Shown: positions 12,151-22,813, counted from the stretch's first letter. The stretch: 64,000 bases of DNA from Breviolum minutum Mf 1.05b.01 (GCA_000507305.1 DF239035.1:340516-404515); one strand, 5' to 3'. Numbers and translations are program-made. The notes: a model not told the origin generated them from the sequence alone.

Positions 12151-12282
12151 GCGCCTGTCATCTCCTTGCCGTTGGCAACTCGGACTCACGGATGATTCTT
12201 CACTGGGAGGGTAAAAAAAACATGTTGCTCTTATATTTGTTTATAGCTTGTGTTTTAGATTGTATACGGGTGTGTTTCTAGT

Positions 12283-12314
<32 letters not shown>

Positions 12315-12865
12315 CATGTTTGGCATACATGGTTTAAATTCAACAACTTTTGATAGCATGGGGAGACCTATTTGTTAAACGATACCTTTACACTATCGTT
12401 GATTTGCAGAAAAAGCTCTTATTGGTTTAGATTGAATCATGATTCAAAGTAGTGAAACTGGTAGATTGGAATATGAAAAAACCAGTGTGATCAAATCTCA
12501 AGCTGATCGTATCATGGCGTCACTGAGGGTATAGGGTCACAAAGGTTGCAAAAAGGCCGCTTTGACCTTTGCCTTTTTGCACTTAAACGTCTAACAGCAA
12601 GAAAACATGCTACAAGGAAGTTGGGTATAAGGAAGTTGGATATGAATGGTGTGAACTCTTGATATTGAATATGTGCATATATTTGTTGACTGCAATCGAC
12701 TTTCTACACTTCATGTATGCTGGACGGTATATCTATGTATTGTGTCAGTGTACCGGCGTACCGGGTAGATGTGTAGGGATTTGTGATGCACTTGTTGGAG
12801 TTATGAGCATTTAGAGCTTTGCCATCAATCTCACCGTGGACTCACCTTGTTAAACCAACTTGGAG

Positions 12866-13166
12866 AGCTGCAGCTGCAGAAACCAACTGAGGAATGTTCT
12901 TCCCTCGCTCCCTCTGTGAAGCTGCAGTTGGAGAAGATGTTAAAACCAAGGCCGGTTCAAATCGCTGGAATTTTGAGGTTGTAAGGTAGTTGTAATGGAA
13001 AGAAAGGCATGACTGGATGCTCCATTGAAGAATCAAGCAGATGAAACTAAATTGTTGGGGTGCCATGCTTTCCATAAAGATGGAATCATGATTCATCCAT
13101 CACATCCATCCTACACGAAGCCATCCCTTTGTAAACTTGGAAGTGAAGCCCGGGAATCGAACGCAG
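12866..13166 (+). CDS. Exon candidate 12874-12950 plus micro-exon 13144-13166
   Basis: 12874-12950 reads LQKPTEECSSLAPSVKLQ then LEKMLKP to an AAG|GC donor in phase 2. A 23-nt piece at 13144-13166 (EARESNA) fits that phase but not the next exon. Composition is that of a linker or coiled coil. Product unknown. Confidence 0.4.
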
Positions 13167-13411
13167 GCATTGGCTAGACGAGGACACTTTGATTTTTGTT
13201 TCCTGACTGCAATTTGAGGCAAAAATGACGCTCAGTTTTGCGAAGTCCTTTTTTTATGACCAGATCATTATTAGTTGTCAGCATGTTGTCAGCTTTGGTT
13301 GACATCTCATACCTGAAGTCCAAACCGTTTTGTTAAAGATTTGATAGATATTACATGATATTACTATGTTGTGGACATGTTTTTCAACGTTGGATGGTTT
13401 TTTGACCTCAG

Positions 13412-14204
13412 GAAATTCCATGGGACATTGAAGAAGATGGACTTCTGTACCCAACTTTGGAGCTTATGGCGTTGGGAGACACCCAGTGCGGCGTTTGGTG
13501 CTTCAACAGGCAAACGTTTGGTTTCACCTAGCAGATAAGGTCAAATTGCCGGTGTTTCATAGGTGGAAAAACTGTGAATAGATCTCTGCAAAGATCAACA
13601 ACCATGGGTCAAATTGCTGGTGTTTCCATAGTGGAATACCATCAACAACCATGACCTGTGAGGGATTTTCGTTTTTGTTTCCGCCCCCGCAGCTGCTTTT
13701 GGTCCGTTCCTTTCGGTTCTGTCAGCAATGGAGCCATCCATTGGCTACTGGGCAGATTGTGTGCAGTTGAAGCTGAAGACATGACGCAACAGAACAGATT
13801 GGAAGTATTGTACGCAATATGTGTACTTGGCAAGTATTCCTCCATCACGTTCCTCATGATTTATTTGCTGTGAGTATCTAAGATCTATGTGAAGAACTAA
13901 CTGTAATTATTTGGAAAAAACCTGGGTGGATTTACCCAGTTGTGACTGAAAACTTGCCCAGTTGAGTCATCAGAGTGCAATCCAATGGAAGCACATCAAA
14001 TACATCCCAAGTTCAGTGAATCTGTCCATTGTTCGCGAGTAGAGCACGAGACTTGCAATCCTTAAGTCCAATATGGACGTGGGATGATCTGAGATGCATT
14101 GAGATGTTGTTTTGATTTCCGCAAACAATTTCAGGAACATTTAAGCATGACAATCAGATACACAAGTTTAACTGTCAGTGTTGGAGGAAGGAGTTCCTTA
14201 CAAG
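13412..14204 (+). CDS. Three linked exons of a membrane-type protein
   Basis: Exons 13412-13509 (EIPWDIEEDGLLYPTLELM... to CGVWCFN), 13693-13869 (CFWSVPFGSVSNGAIHWLL... to a hydrophobic SSITFLMIYL) and 14146-14204 (MTIRYTSLTVSVGGRSSLQ). Phases are 2, 2 and 1 and all agree. Donors are AG|GC, a canonical GTGAGT, and AAG|GC. The hydrophobic end of exon two suggests one transmembrane helix. Family not recognised. Confidence 0.65.
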
Positions 14205-14299
14205 GCCATGCGTCATTATCCACCACGAATAGCTAGTAAGTATTGATGTTAAATATATGTTTGTTTCATTTTCCACATCTCTAAGCTTTTAAGTTCATT

Positions 14300-14710
14300 C
14301 AAAACCTTCAAGGACTGGTTTCCCGAGAAAATGAATCTCCTTAAGATGGGAAATGGTTTCCCTGTCTTTGGCACTTGGGGCTGAACATTGTGCCAAACTA
14401 AGGTTTTTCCAGCTCCGATCGCTGGCGGTACCATGGCTACCCCGCCATGGTTACCCCATCAGGTTGGTGTGGGTTGGGGGGGGTTTATGGCTTGAAGGTC
14501 ATGATAGTCTCAGAGATTTAAATGAACTCCTAAGAATCTTTCCAACAGATCATGTGAAACAGTTGAAGTTGACAACTTTAGGCTTCTATATATACACATT
14601 ATATATGGGATGTTTCTTGTTTTGTTTGGCTGAGTGTTTTTAATGGTTCAGGAGCATTTGTTTGGACCCTAGAGTTTTTCCACTTGCAGCGTTGTTCTAT
14701 CTACAAGGTT
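14300..14710 (+). CDS. Exon group, probably the same gene as 13412-14204
   Basis: 14413-14462 (SDRWRYHGYPAMVTPS), 14498-14581 (HDSLRDLNELLRIFPTDHVK...) and 14690-14707 (LFYLQ) agree in phase with each other. A further piece around 14300-14350 (TFKDWFPEKMNLLKMGN) is likely coding, but its borders do not settle. Product unknown. Confidence 0.5.
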
Positions 14711-15139
14711 GACGCCGACTCAATTATTTGTATCACTCGTTCCCAAACCAAGTGTATCTTCCCAAAGAATGCTGATGTTCTTTCCCATCGCAAATAATGT
14801 CAAATGACATAGGCTTATATTGAAGGTTATTGTTCAAATCAAGGCACGGATGAAGTGCCAAAATGCAGAAATGTGAAACTGCCGTCAGACAAAAGACACA
14901 TGGTTGAGTGCGTAAACGTGGCCATCATTACCTCAACAGATGCATATGGAAGTCATGACTTGAGTATGCCATCCTTTCAAGAATGTTAGATTATGGACAT
15001 GGTGTGAGTGAATTATAAGCGATGTCAAACGACCTCACCCAAGAAGTAGTTCGGTAAGGAAATCATGTTTCAATCAAAAAGCAACCATTGCTGAAATATG
15101 ATGTGCCCATGGCATGGTGATATGCCGGTGATATGGCAG

Positions 15140-15240
15140 CTTGACACACGCTCCCATAGGACCATCCAGAAGACGGATCCCAATGGAGGTCAACATCAAT
15201 GTCCCCGCGACCATAGCTGCTGGGTTTCTTTTTGTTTTGG
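15140..15240 (+). CDS. Exon candidate, possible transmembrane segment
   Basis: After the acceptor ATGGCAG at 15140 one frame reads RRRIPMEVNINVPATIAAG and continues FLFVLGLGNLILPK if not spliced at the GT near 15224, which would be a membrane helix. Another frame (LDTRSHRTIQKTDPNGG) is equally open. The choice is uncertain. Confidence 0.35.
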
Positions 15241-15345
15241 GGCTTGGCAATCTGATTTTGCCAAAAACACCTCGCTCGGCTTAAATTTCTTTGGACTGCA
15301 TGGTACCTTGATGGTTTGGTTGTTGATTCACAAGTTTTTCAGCAG

Positions 15346-15686
15346 TTGATGGAGTGAATTATATTGAAAACACTGTTGGTTGTTTCCACTATGCGCATGG
15401 CCTGAACAAATCGGGCACCTCTGAGAAGCTCCGGGCTGATCCCGCCGTTTTTGTTGATTTGATGTCTAGAACAAACAAACTCAATGGAACCTGAAAATAA
15501 AGTGCCTGGAAAAGGAACGTCCATTTGGAAACCATTATTTGGAGGTTCCATGTTAAATTTTTGGGGGGTTGTATATTGAAACATGTAGGCATTAGGTGTC
15601 TCCTTGCCAGCCAGCCCGCCGAGGCTGGTCTATCAGCCTTGACCGTGGCACGACAGCGACGGGTGACTCGTAGAAAACGATGCGGA
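15346..15686 (+). CDS. Two linked exons, unknown protein
   Basis: 15346-15446 (DGVNYIENTVGCFHYAHGLN... to KLRADPA, donor GTTTTTG) joins in phase 0 to 15615-15686 (PAEAGLSALTVARQRRVTRR...), which ends GGA|GC. The second piece is strongly basic. Product not recognised. Just downstream, 15674-15735 is open as NDAEQPCETNGMVEYKIPCQ and ends exactly at the left repeat of a family D element. Confidence 0.55.
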
Positions 15687-15735
15687 GCAACCCTGTGAAA
15701 CGAATGGAATGGTGGAGTACAAAATCCCATGCCAG

Positions 15736-15832
15736 GTGGTGGTTTCAAACAGTGCTTATTTTCACCTCGAAAATTGGGGAAGATTCCCAATTTGACGAGC
15801 ATATTTTTCAAATGGGTGGGAAAAAACCATCT
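15736..15832. mobile_element. Family D inverted-repeat element (D2)
   Basis: Left end GTGGTGGTTTCAAAC preceded by CCAG, inner block TTGGGGAAGATTCCC, degraded right end AAAAAACCATC. It matches the complete copy at 18830-18923. Confidence 0.6.
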
Positions 15833-15893
15833 ACTACTGTAGCATGAATTTGCCATTCTTTTGGTAGTATGGTGGAATGGGGTTTGCCAGGGA

Positions 15894-16057
15894 AGTCTGA
15901 ATCCACTGCAAGGTCCCTCAGCTGGGACGTCGAGCCGACCCCTCCGATTTGGAAAAGGTGCGACTTGTTCTGTTCACTGGGAGTGTTGGACATTGGAAAA
16001 GCAAACTGGAGTGATTGTTACATTTCCAAAAGTCCAGGATACGTATCTTACCGATTC
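15894..16057 (+). CDS. Exon candidate(s), frame ambiguous
   Basis: After TTTGCCAG two frames stay open for more than 50 codons. One reads SESTARSLSWDVEPTPPIWK and later WSDCYISKSPGYVSYRF; the other reads GSLNPLQGPSAGTSSRP. Composition favours the first. A following exon at about 16110-16160 (LWHGRINSIADSQSFQ, donor CAA|GC) is also likely. Confidence 0.4.
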
Positions 16058-16364
16058 ATGACATGTGTCTTTATAGTAAAATTTTTAATATTTTCACTCA
16101 TTCACAGGTCTGTGGCATGGTAGAATAAACAGCATCGCGGATTCTCAAAGTTTTCAAGCCTTATTTGCCCGCCAATGTTTCATCCTCATCCCGTTATGCA
16201 TACTAGAATATCTCACGACAATGTATTCAAAGAAACTCAATATATTGAATGCATAGATTTATATAATAGTTGTACATATATGATTTTTCATTGCTAGTAT
16301 GATTTTGTAAACACGTGACATTCTGTGACCTTAAACCCCCCTAGATATGTCATCGCCGTCATTG

Positions 16365-16374
16365 GCATCATCAG

Positions 16375-16424
<50 letters not shown>
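16365..16424. repeat. CAT trinucleotide microsatellite
   Basis: About 18 uninterrupted CAT units within 16369-16422. Non-coding context. Confidence 0.9.
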
Positions 16425-16675
16425 CATTCTTTAAACATGTGTTCCCTGCAGATGCAAATATGACTACAGACTATATTTAGTGATTTGATTTTGTATCATG
16501 CTCGTACGTAGTACCCCCCCATACAACTAACATGACAATGGAAAATCACCATTTTGAATAGGAGGTACATCTTCAACTGGTTGGTTTTCCATCCTCATGT
16601 GATTTTTTCTGGGTGTAATATACTAGTAACAATAGTAAATACCATTTGAGCCCCCCAAACCATGAAATATCAACC

Positions 16676-16775
16676 ATGAATATTTACCATAAAAAATATC
16701 CATAAATATTGGCCACCTAAAAACCCATTTTATTTACCATAAAAACCCTCTAAAGATGTAGGTTTGGGTGGCCCA
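16676..16775. repeat. Family E-related repeat
   Basis: Contains the family E core (ATTTACCATAAAAA...) twice and ends GTAGGTTTGGGTGGCCCATGG. Better copies lie at 36128, 47291 and 62213. Confidence 0.4.
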
Positions 16776-16803
16776 TGGTAGTCACAAATTACTGCAACCG
16801 CAG

Positions 16804-16881
16804 GAGGCTGCCCGCATTCGTGCGGAAGCCTTAGCCTTAGAGGAGGAACAACAACAGCAACGACGGGAACAGCGTGCCTTA
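16804..16881 (+). CDS. Coiled-coil exon
   Basis: Acceptor CCGCAG then G. 26 codons begin EAARIRAEALALEEEQQQQ and end RREQRAL at a TTA|GC donor. Rich in Glu, Gln, Arg and Ala, so an alpha-helical coiled coil. No domain identified. It may join the coiled-coil exon at 17821. Confidence 0.6.
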
Positions 16882-17072
16882 GCAGCGTGGGATTTTGTTT
16901 GAGAAAAAGTTGTGGTTAAACTCAAAAAAACAACAAGGTGAAGAAGTTCCACGGTTGATAGAAAATCACACTTTGGTTGTTTTGTTTGTGTGTTTTTTTT
17001 GTTTTGTTGTGTTGTGTGTTGGAGATTTTGAGGATGATGAGATGAAAAATGGTTTGAAGAAAAGGTGAGCCT

Positions 17073-17429
17073 GTGGCTGAAAGTGCAGAAAAATGGCAGA
17101 TGACCGTAGCTGGTCAATCTTCCGTAGAGATGTTTGATGTTTGTGTAGGAAACATCTTCCAACAGCACCTATTTCAGCCTGCGCAGAAGTTACTCACCGT
17201 TCGAGTCCTTGTTTTTTTGTACCAAGGAGCTCTTGAATGGACTGATGGACAGTGTCCTGGTTGTATTGAAGCTGTGCAGATGTTTGTTTGGTATATCGGT
17301 CTATTTGCTGATCAAATTTGTAGATTCTGGAAGCATTCTGAAGTTGATCCATGTGGCGACGGAGTCAAAGACTTGATGCTGGAAGTTGTGACAACAGCCC
17401 CTGTTGTCACATATCGAGTTTCCCTATAG
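17073..17429. other. Coding on one strand, strand undecided
   Basis: The + strand is open for 118 codons (TVRVLVFLYQGALEW..., hydrophobic). The minus strand offers an ATG at 17353 in a good Kozak context, reading MDQLQNASRIYKFDQQIDRY and on to KKQGLER, with a canonical GTGAGT donor at 17201. Each looks like the antisense shadow of the other. The neighbouring exons at 16804 and 17821 are on the + strand. Confidence 0.35.
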
Positions 17430-17820
17430 TATAGCATTGACGTTGCAACTTTTGTTTCTACTGATTTTGTGTCGATGGCAAAAACTGCGAGTGTTTTAGA
17501 GTGATAATATGGAGGACTGCTACACAGACGAAACATTTTTGTTGCAAGAAAGTCAACACAGTGAGTAGTTTGGGCCAATTTTTCACTACTTTCATCATAC
17601 ACTACATGAAATTCCCTCGGAGGCGTTGTGTTGTCTTGGATGCATGGACAAATGGATCAACGTAAAAATGTTGCAACAACAGATCTCCAGGAAACACTCA
17701 AATCATGAGGATCATAAGGGATAAGATAGGCAATCGCTCATAAAATTGAATATATCCAAACATGTCGAAACATGCGCAGTTTCTCCACGAAAATTCATCT
17801 CTTAAGGAAAACTTGCTCAG

Positions 17821-18308
17821 TGGCTCAATTACGATTGAAGCTTCAGAAGGAGGAAAAGGTGGACTTTAGTGAGAACGAGGTGGATCTATTCCACCGGGGT
17901 TTGGTGAAGATGTGGTGAAAATCCTACTGTTGATGGTTCCGAAATCCGTCGAGAAAACCAGTTGAGGTCCCATAATTTAGGGGATTTTATACATCCCCGG
18001 TGGTTGTTTGGGATTTCTGAACCATCACAACAGTAGTAAGATGGTTGAGTATCTTTCACATTTCTGGTGAGTTCAGAGGATCGACAAAAGGGTTAGCATT
18101 GTTGCTTTCTAGCCGATTTTTGTCGGGGGCTGAGGGTAAACAGAGTCTTGCACCTTAAATGACGAAAAATACAAAGACCTTGGGCGACATTTTGTGAACT
18201 GCGCAGGTCCGAGATTTGCTAGACTCCAAAACAGCTTCAACAGCTACTGGGCTTGGTTCGAAATCGCCCAACAAAAAAAGCCGACCCAGTGGGAAGATGT
18301 TGACATCG
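17821..18308 (+). CDS. Two linked exons, helical protein
   Basis: 17821-17914 reads AQLRLKLQKEEKVDFSENE and on to HRGLVKM. It joins in phase 2 to 18235-18308, FNSYWAWFEIAQQKKPTQW then EDVDI. Both donors are GT. Together they give about 55 codons of a charged helix followed by a Trp-rich patch. Product not recognised. The element at 17927 is inside the intron. Confidence 0.65.
17927..18033. mobile_element. Family C inverted-repeat element (C3)
   Basis: CTGTTGATGGTTCCGAAATCC at the left and GGATTTCTGAACCATCACAACAG at the right, flanked by TA on both sides. It starts 13 nt after the exon end at 17914. Confidence 0.75.
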
Positions 18309-18775
18309 GTGACGTGACAACATATTCATGTCCAGAAAATTACAGGATATTGAGAGATTATTGATGCTTTTTGATAGGACTTGCCCCAGCCCTGCCAGCA
18401 TGTGCTGAGTTGTTTTAATGATTGAAGCCATTCATGATTGCAGAATCTATCAGCGAAGACAGACCCAAATCAAAACAGTGAAGGACTACAACAAGCAAAT
18501 TGATAGGTATGAAGCACAACCCTCCTAACGACGGCAGCGACGGCAGCAACAGCCACAACCAAAACCACAACAACCGCAACAGCCACAACAAACACAACAA
18601 TGAGATACAATGAGCAGGACCAAGACCACAACCACCACGACAACAACTTTTGAGTAATAAAACATTTACATACATTTACAGTTTTTATGTACACAGCTGG
18701 TAGTTGCCAATACGTGTTTCTTTACGGCAAGTTCAGCGTACTGTTACTGATGTTTCTTCTTTTGTACATGTTCAG

Positions 18776-18829
18776 TCACTAACCCGTCACAATGATACCT
18801 TTTTTCACTGTAAATCAGAAGAAAACTGG
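18776..18829 (+). CDS. Exon abutting an introner-like element
   Basis: Acceptor TGTTCAG, 18 codons SLTRHNDTFFHCKSEENW ending in phase 0 at the GT that begins the element at 18830. The exon continues after the element at 18924. Product unknown. Confidence 0.55.
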
Positions 18830-18923
18830 GTGGTGGTTTCAAATATTTTTTATTTTCACCCCTATTTGGGGAAGATTCCCATTTTGACTAATATTTTTCA
18901 AAGGGGTTGAAACCACCAACCAG
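18830..18923 (+). mobile_element. Family D element forming an entire intron (D3)
   Basis: The 94-nt interval starts GTGGTGGTTTCAAATATTTT and ends GTTGAAACCACCAACCAG. The ends are inverted repeats, the first two bases are a GT donor and the last two an AG acceptor. Flanking frames join in phase 0 with no extra bases. Confidence 0.7.
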
Positions 18924-19016
18924 TTGTTGTTTAAAGATGTTGTTGTCACGTGCCTCAGATCCGTTTTGATCTTCCTGACACCGTTTTTTCCAAAGAAAAA
19001 TTGGATCACATCAATG
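18924..19016 (+). CDS. Exon, possible membrane segment
   Basis: 31 codons begin LLFKDVVVTCLRSVLIFLTP and end NWITSM at a GT donor. The hydrophobic run suggests a transmembrane helix. An alternative acceptor at 18957 gives IRFDLPDTVFSKEKLDHIN in another frame. Confidence 0.5.
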
Positions 19017-19112
19017 GTGTGCGCCTCAGGAGAATCTAAGCAGAGAAGAATTTGAGGTGAAACTCAAAATGTGCCATGGCTGGCATGGTGGTAGACTGGC
19101 AGGTGGCTGTTA

Positions 19113-19212
19113 CCCTCCAGGGAAACTAACATTTTTCCCCCCAAAAATGGCATTTTGAGTCGATGATTTTCCCAACTTCCCGTTTGGTGGGATATGTTAA
19201 TCTCCTGGAGGG
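19113..19212. mobile_element. Family B element (B2) with TA target duplication
   Basis: Ends CCCTCCAGGG and CCTGGAGGG, flanked by TA at 19111-19112 and 19213-19214. The body is about 80% like B1 at 2608. Confidence 0.8.
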
Positions 19213-19272
19213 TAGTCGTTTTTGGTAGTGGAAACCACATTTTCTGCGATGTTTGTTTGGCTGTCCAAAAGC

Positions 19273-19340
19273 ATCAGTATTTGGAACGATTTTTCGTCAT
19301 GGCTCCAACAAAGCTGATGTTTGTTGGCGTCCATAGTAAT
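19273..19340 (+). CDS. Exon candidate, unknown
   Basis: After CCAAAAG the frame reads HQYLERFFVMAPTKLMFVG then VHSN to a GTAACC donor. It remains open to 19390 if not spliced. Confidence 0.45.
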
Positions 19341-19500
19341 GGTAACCACCAGCCTTTGTATGTGATCCACAAGTACCAGCAACCAGACTGATGGTATGTT
19401 AACCTGGTACGGTTGTTTCCTAATGTTTCCTTGTTGAGACTCTCAGGAACCACCTGGGGTTTTTCCCCCAGTTGTACCAAGGTTAGTCTCTGCCAAGAAG

Positions 19501-19551
19501 GAGACAGCACGAGCATTAGAAGCCGTTGCACTGAGAGAACGAGAAAAAGAG
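19501..19551 (+). CDS. Coiled-coil exon
   Basis: Acceptor CAAGAAG then G; 17 codons ETARALEAVALREREKE; donor GAG|GC. Highly helical. A preceding mini-exon 19446-19481 (EPPGVFPPVVP, GT donor) is possible. Confidence 0.55.
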
Positions 19552-19770
19552 GCACCGGGGTTGGGTGGTTTGGTAGTTTGGTAGTTGGTGGTTTGGGGAG
19601 GTTCTTTTCACCTATGTGTCCTCTTTTTTCAAGAGGCTGGATTGGCATCATTCTGACAGGACATGAGAATAGACTTCAAGCGTCCTAGGGTGCTGCACTT
19701 CTACAGTACATGGATGTTTGTTGTCTTTGTTTGTGTTTGGGAAATGGGTGTGTTATTAAATCTGAGTTAG

Positions 19771-19894
19771 GTTAAATTTCATGAACTTGTCTACCTTCAT
19801 ATTGATGAACTCCTCTCAACGTGTGCCGCTACATTGAGAGGGTTGAATCCATCAATCATAGAGTCAGTCCAGAGAGGTTGTGAAGTTGGCCCAG
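19771..19894 (+). CDS. Exon of unknown protein
   Basis: Acceptor GAGTTAG then G; 41 codons begin VKFHELVYLHIDELLSTCAA and end ESVQRGCEVGP; GT donor in phase 1. Next exon is probably 20077-20180, where two frames are open (AQVASMKEELGSVFASEVDG or ASRVYERRAGECFCQRGG); phase favours the second. Product not recognised. Confidence 0.7.
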
Positions 19895-20187
19895 GTACTG
19901 AGTAGTCCCAATTTTATGTGTTTGTCCATCGACTTTCTTGCACAAGTCTCGAGATTCTATCTGTATTATTTCAAAAATATCTTAACATACTTCCTTCTTT
20001 TAAGTAAAGGAACATTCGTTCTTAAAGAAAGCAACAAGTATAGTTTGAAGTTCCTAGGCGCCATGCCCCCCCTTGTCAGGCGCAAGTCGCGTCTATGAAA
20101 GAAGAGCTGGGGAGTGTTTTTGCCAGCGAGGTGGATGGGGAAGATTCTTAGCTGGAAATCCGGTGGCCACTTCCTAAGGCTATATAT

Positions 20188-20289
20188 GGGTGTTTCCAAA
20201 AATAGGGGTACCCCAACATGGATGGTTTATAATGGAAAACCCAATTAAATTGGATGATTTGGGGGTACCATCATTCTAGGAAACCCCCA
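20188..20289. mobile_element. Family A inverted-repeat element (A3)
   Basis: Ends GGGTGTTTCC and GGAAACCCCC, flanked by TATATA-type sequence. Internally near-identical to the copy at 32219 (both have AAAATAGGGGTACCCCA near the left end). Confidence 0.8.
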
Positions 20290-20652
20290 TATATATATAT
20301 AATTACATACATATTGTTTCTCAACAGGTACCCCCCAAAGGCTCCTATGTTTGCTCTACTGCTGTGAATTGTTCAAAATTGTGTAGTTGCTTATTATATA
20401 CAGCTTCTTATTTCATGTATGTACGTATTGGTGTATGTGAGCATGGTTGCTTGTTGTGAGCTGTGTAGACACCTCATTGGTATTTGTACAATACAATTGT
20501 TGCGCAGAGAAAACAATAGTGCGAGGGATGCTGGGATGACTTGCAGTATTGGTATATATAGTAAAATAGGGAACAGGTGGATAGGTAGATGCAGAACTAT
20601 CCAAGCACGCCTGCTGAAAGAATTTATACGATATTTGTTGCGGCTATGTCAG

Positions 20653-20673
20653 GTTGCTACAACGCACAGACAA
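20653..20673 (+). CDS. 21-nt micro-exon
   Basis: Acceptor TGTCAG, VATTHRQ, then the canonical donor GTAAGTAC. The borders are strong but the exon is too short to identify. Confidence 0.4.
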
Positions 20674-20766
20674 GTAAGTACAAATAGACACACCTGAAGA
20701 CACTGTGATTACATTCTCTCCACAGATCTTTTGTCTATTTAGTGCTAGTTATACAACTATAGTGAT

Positions 20767-21250
20767 TTAGCTATTCGCATCTAACCAGTTCCCACCACCC
20801 ATCCAGGTGTCCTCACAATTCTGAGATATCTCACAATCATAGTTGCTGTTGTTCTTTTTTTCCCGAGAATAAGATAATGTTCGAACCTTGAGTACATAGA
20901 TCCTTTTGCGATCCTTTGGGCGCAAATTGCTAGACCAAGCTGTTGACTTGATCATCGTCGAAAACACCTCAAGGGTTAGTACAGCTTCTGGGTCGATCGC
21001 GGGATGAATTTCCGCAACATCCCGGAACCTCTTGTCCACATAGACCAGGCTTGCTACAGTACTCATACGGTTTGTGAACTTTCTTTATTCATGTCAGGTT
21101 AGCTCCACTGTACATGCGTACATATGCAGCGAACCTCAGTAAGTGCACTCAAATTGTTTGGACCCTGCTTTGAGGACCGCAGCTTGGGCACCAGAATCGT
21201 TGCTTGGGTCTAGTTTTAAAGATGCTTGGGGTAGTCGTTGACGTTGTTGT

Positions 21251-21282
<32 letters not shown>

Positions 21283-21885
21283 CAAGCTGTTGTTACTGTT
21301 GTTGTGATGGAGGGCGTCCTGTGGAAAAGTGTTTTTGCAGGTGTTTTTTGTTTGCAGCATTGAGGATGGTGATAAGTTTGTCCAGTGTAATCATGTCATT
21401 TTTTGTTTGAAGGGAAGAAAGTAGAATGCCAGATCGAATAAAGGGGAGTCCCATTGGCAGGAAAAAACGGTTGCCTCTTGTTACACACATATAGATGCTT
21501 TGTGATCAGACCTCACAAACGTTCACAAACTATTCCAGTGGACCACTGGCCTCATATATAGAATTCAGTATTGCATTTTCTTGCCGCACCTGGGATACCT
21601 GAACACTCTCAGAGGTTGCCTCCTTGGTTTACATTCTGCCGCTCATGGATGGCTTCCAATTTGGTTTGCCATTGCTTGTCACTTGCTGGAAGGGCGAGCA
21701 TGGGTGGGCTCAGGATTAAGACGTAGGAACAATTCTTGAAAGTTTGGAAGCAAACCAAGTCTTTGTTGGAAAGCATGTTCCAACTCTACATGTTTCCGTT
21801 TGAATGTAAAACATGCTATGGTGATATATTGCATGCGAGAGTCCGAAACTTGCGGTGGGTTTCCAAAAAGACCTTTCAGGGTCAA
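20767..21885 (-). CDS. Possible minus-strand gene, Q-rich and helical
   Basis: Successive minus-strand pieces look coding: 21885-21680 (HVELEHAFQQRLGLLPNFQ), about 21675-21620 (DKQWQTKLEAIHERQN), about 21590-21540 (VRQENAILNSIYE, donor GAG|GC), around 21400 (MITLDKLITILN), 21324-21136 (a polyglutamine run then ASLKLDPSNDSGAQAAV) and 21066-20767 (RFRDVAEIHPAIDPEAVL..., stop at 20767). Some introns would be only 40-55 nt. The polyglutamine frame mirrors a GTT repeat on the + strand. All neighbours are on the + strand, so antisense artefacts are possible. Product not recognised. Confidence 0.4.
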
Positions 21886-22069
21886 TGTGTTTCTTTGTTT
21901 TTGGTTGGACGTGTGAAGGGTGTTATTTTCGTTTGCACGGCATTATACAGTGCTCCAGCCCGCAACTGTTCATCGCTGTACTTTTCGATTCCAACTGATA
22001 GACTCAAAGGATGCTGTTCATGAACACAGTACATTTTGTATGGATAGATGTAAAATGGAAAGAGCTAGT

Positions 22070-22071
22070 AA

Positions 22072-22128
<57 letters not shown>

Positions 22129-22136
22129 TGGTAGTG

Positions 22137-22176
<40 letters not shown>

Positions 22177-22387
22177 CAGTAGTAGTAGTAGTAATGTAGT
22201 AGTAGTAGTAATGTAGTAGTAGTAGTAGTAGTAGTAGTAATGTAGTAGTAGTAGTATGTAGTAGTAGTAGTAGTAATGTAGTAGTAGTAATGTAGTAGTA
22301 GTAGTAATGTAGTAGTAGTAGAAGTAGTAGTAGCAATAGTAGAAGAAGTAGCAGTAGCAGTAGCAGCAGCAGCAGCAGCAGCAGCAG

Positions 22388-22456
<69 letters not shown>

Positions 22457-22580
22457 CAGTAGTAGTAGTAGTAGTAGTAGTACAAAGTAGTAGTACAAAG
22501 TAGTAGTACAAAGTAGTAGTACAAAGTAGTAGTACAAAGTAGTAGTACAAAGTAGTAGTAGCAGCAGCAGCAGCAGTCGT
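22070..22580. repeat. Compound TAG/GTA trinucleotide array, about 0.5 kb
   Basis: Almost pure (TAG)n, with GGT, CAG and AAG variants, a 15-bp higher-order unit GTAGTAGTACAAAGT repeated about six times near 22480-22555, and CAG runs at 22360 and 22560. It is open in several frames only because the repeat lacks stops there. No gene is inferred. Confidence 0.95.
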
Positions 22581-22678
22581 TGAAATTTTGTTTTCTCTAT
22601 GTCATGGAGAGACTAAAGTTCCCAAAATCACATCATACCTCACTTTCGTGACACAACGTGAGGAAATCTTCCCCGCAG

Positions 22679-22813
22679 CTGTGCCTTTTGCGACCCGGAA
22701 TGATTATGGATGGGGAGGCAAAAAATCGTCTCGAGCAAAGTATTCAACTTGCCTTGTCTGCGGTAGACATGGCAGTACAATACTATCACTGTCAAATATG
22801 TTATGTATGCCAA
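22679..22813 (+). CDS. Exon, Cys-rich end
   Basis: Acceptor CCCCGCAG. 45 codons begin LCLLRPGMIMDGEAKNRLE and end YYHCQICYVCQ, with a CAA|GC donor in phase 0. The helix NRLEQSIQLALSAVDMAVQ then CxxCxxC is distinctive. Product not recognised. A second open frame (REEIFPAAVPFATRNDYGW) exists. Confidence 0.6.

Noticed and set aside
22004..22550. Long open frames of poly-Leu, Tyr, Thr, Val or Ser
   Set aside because: Pure trinucleotide repeat without stops; no gene structure.
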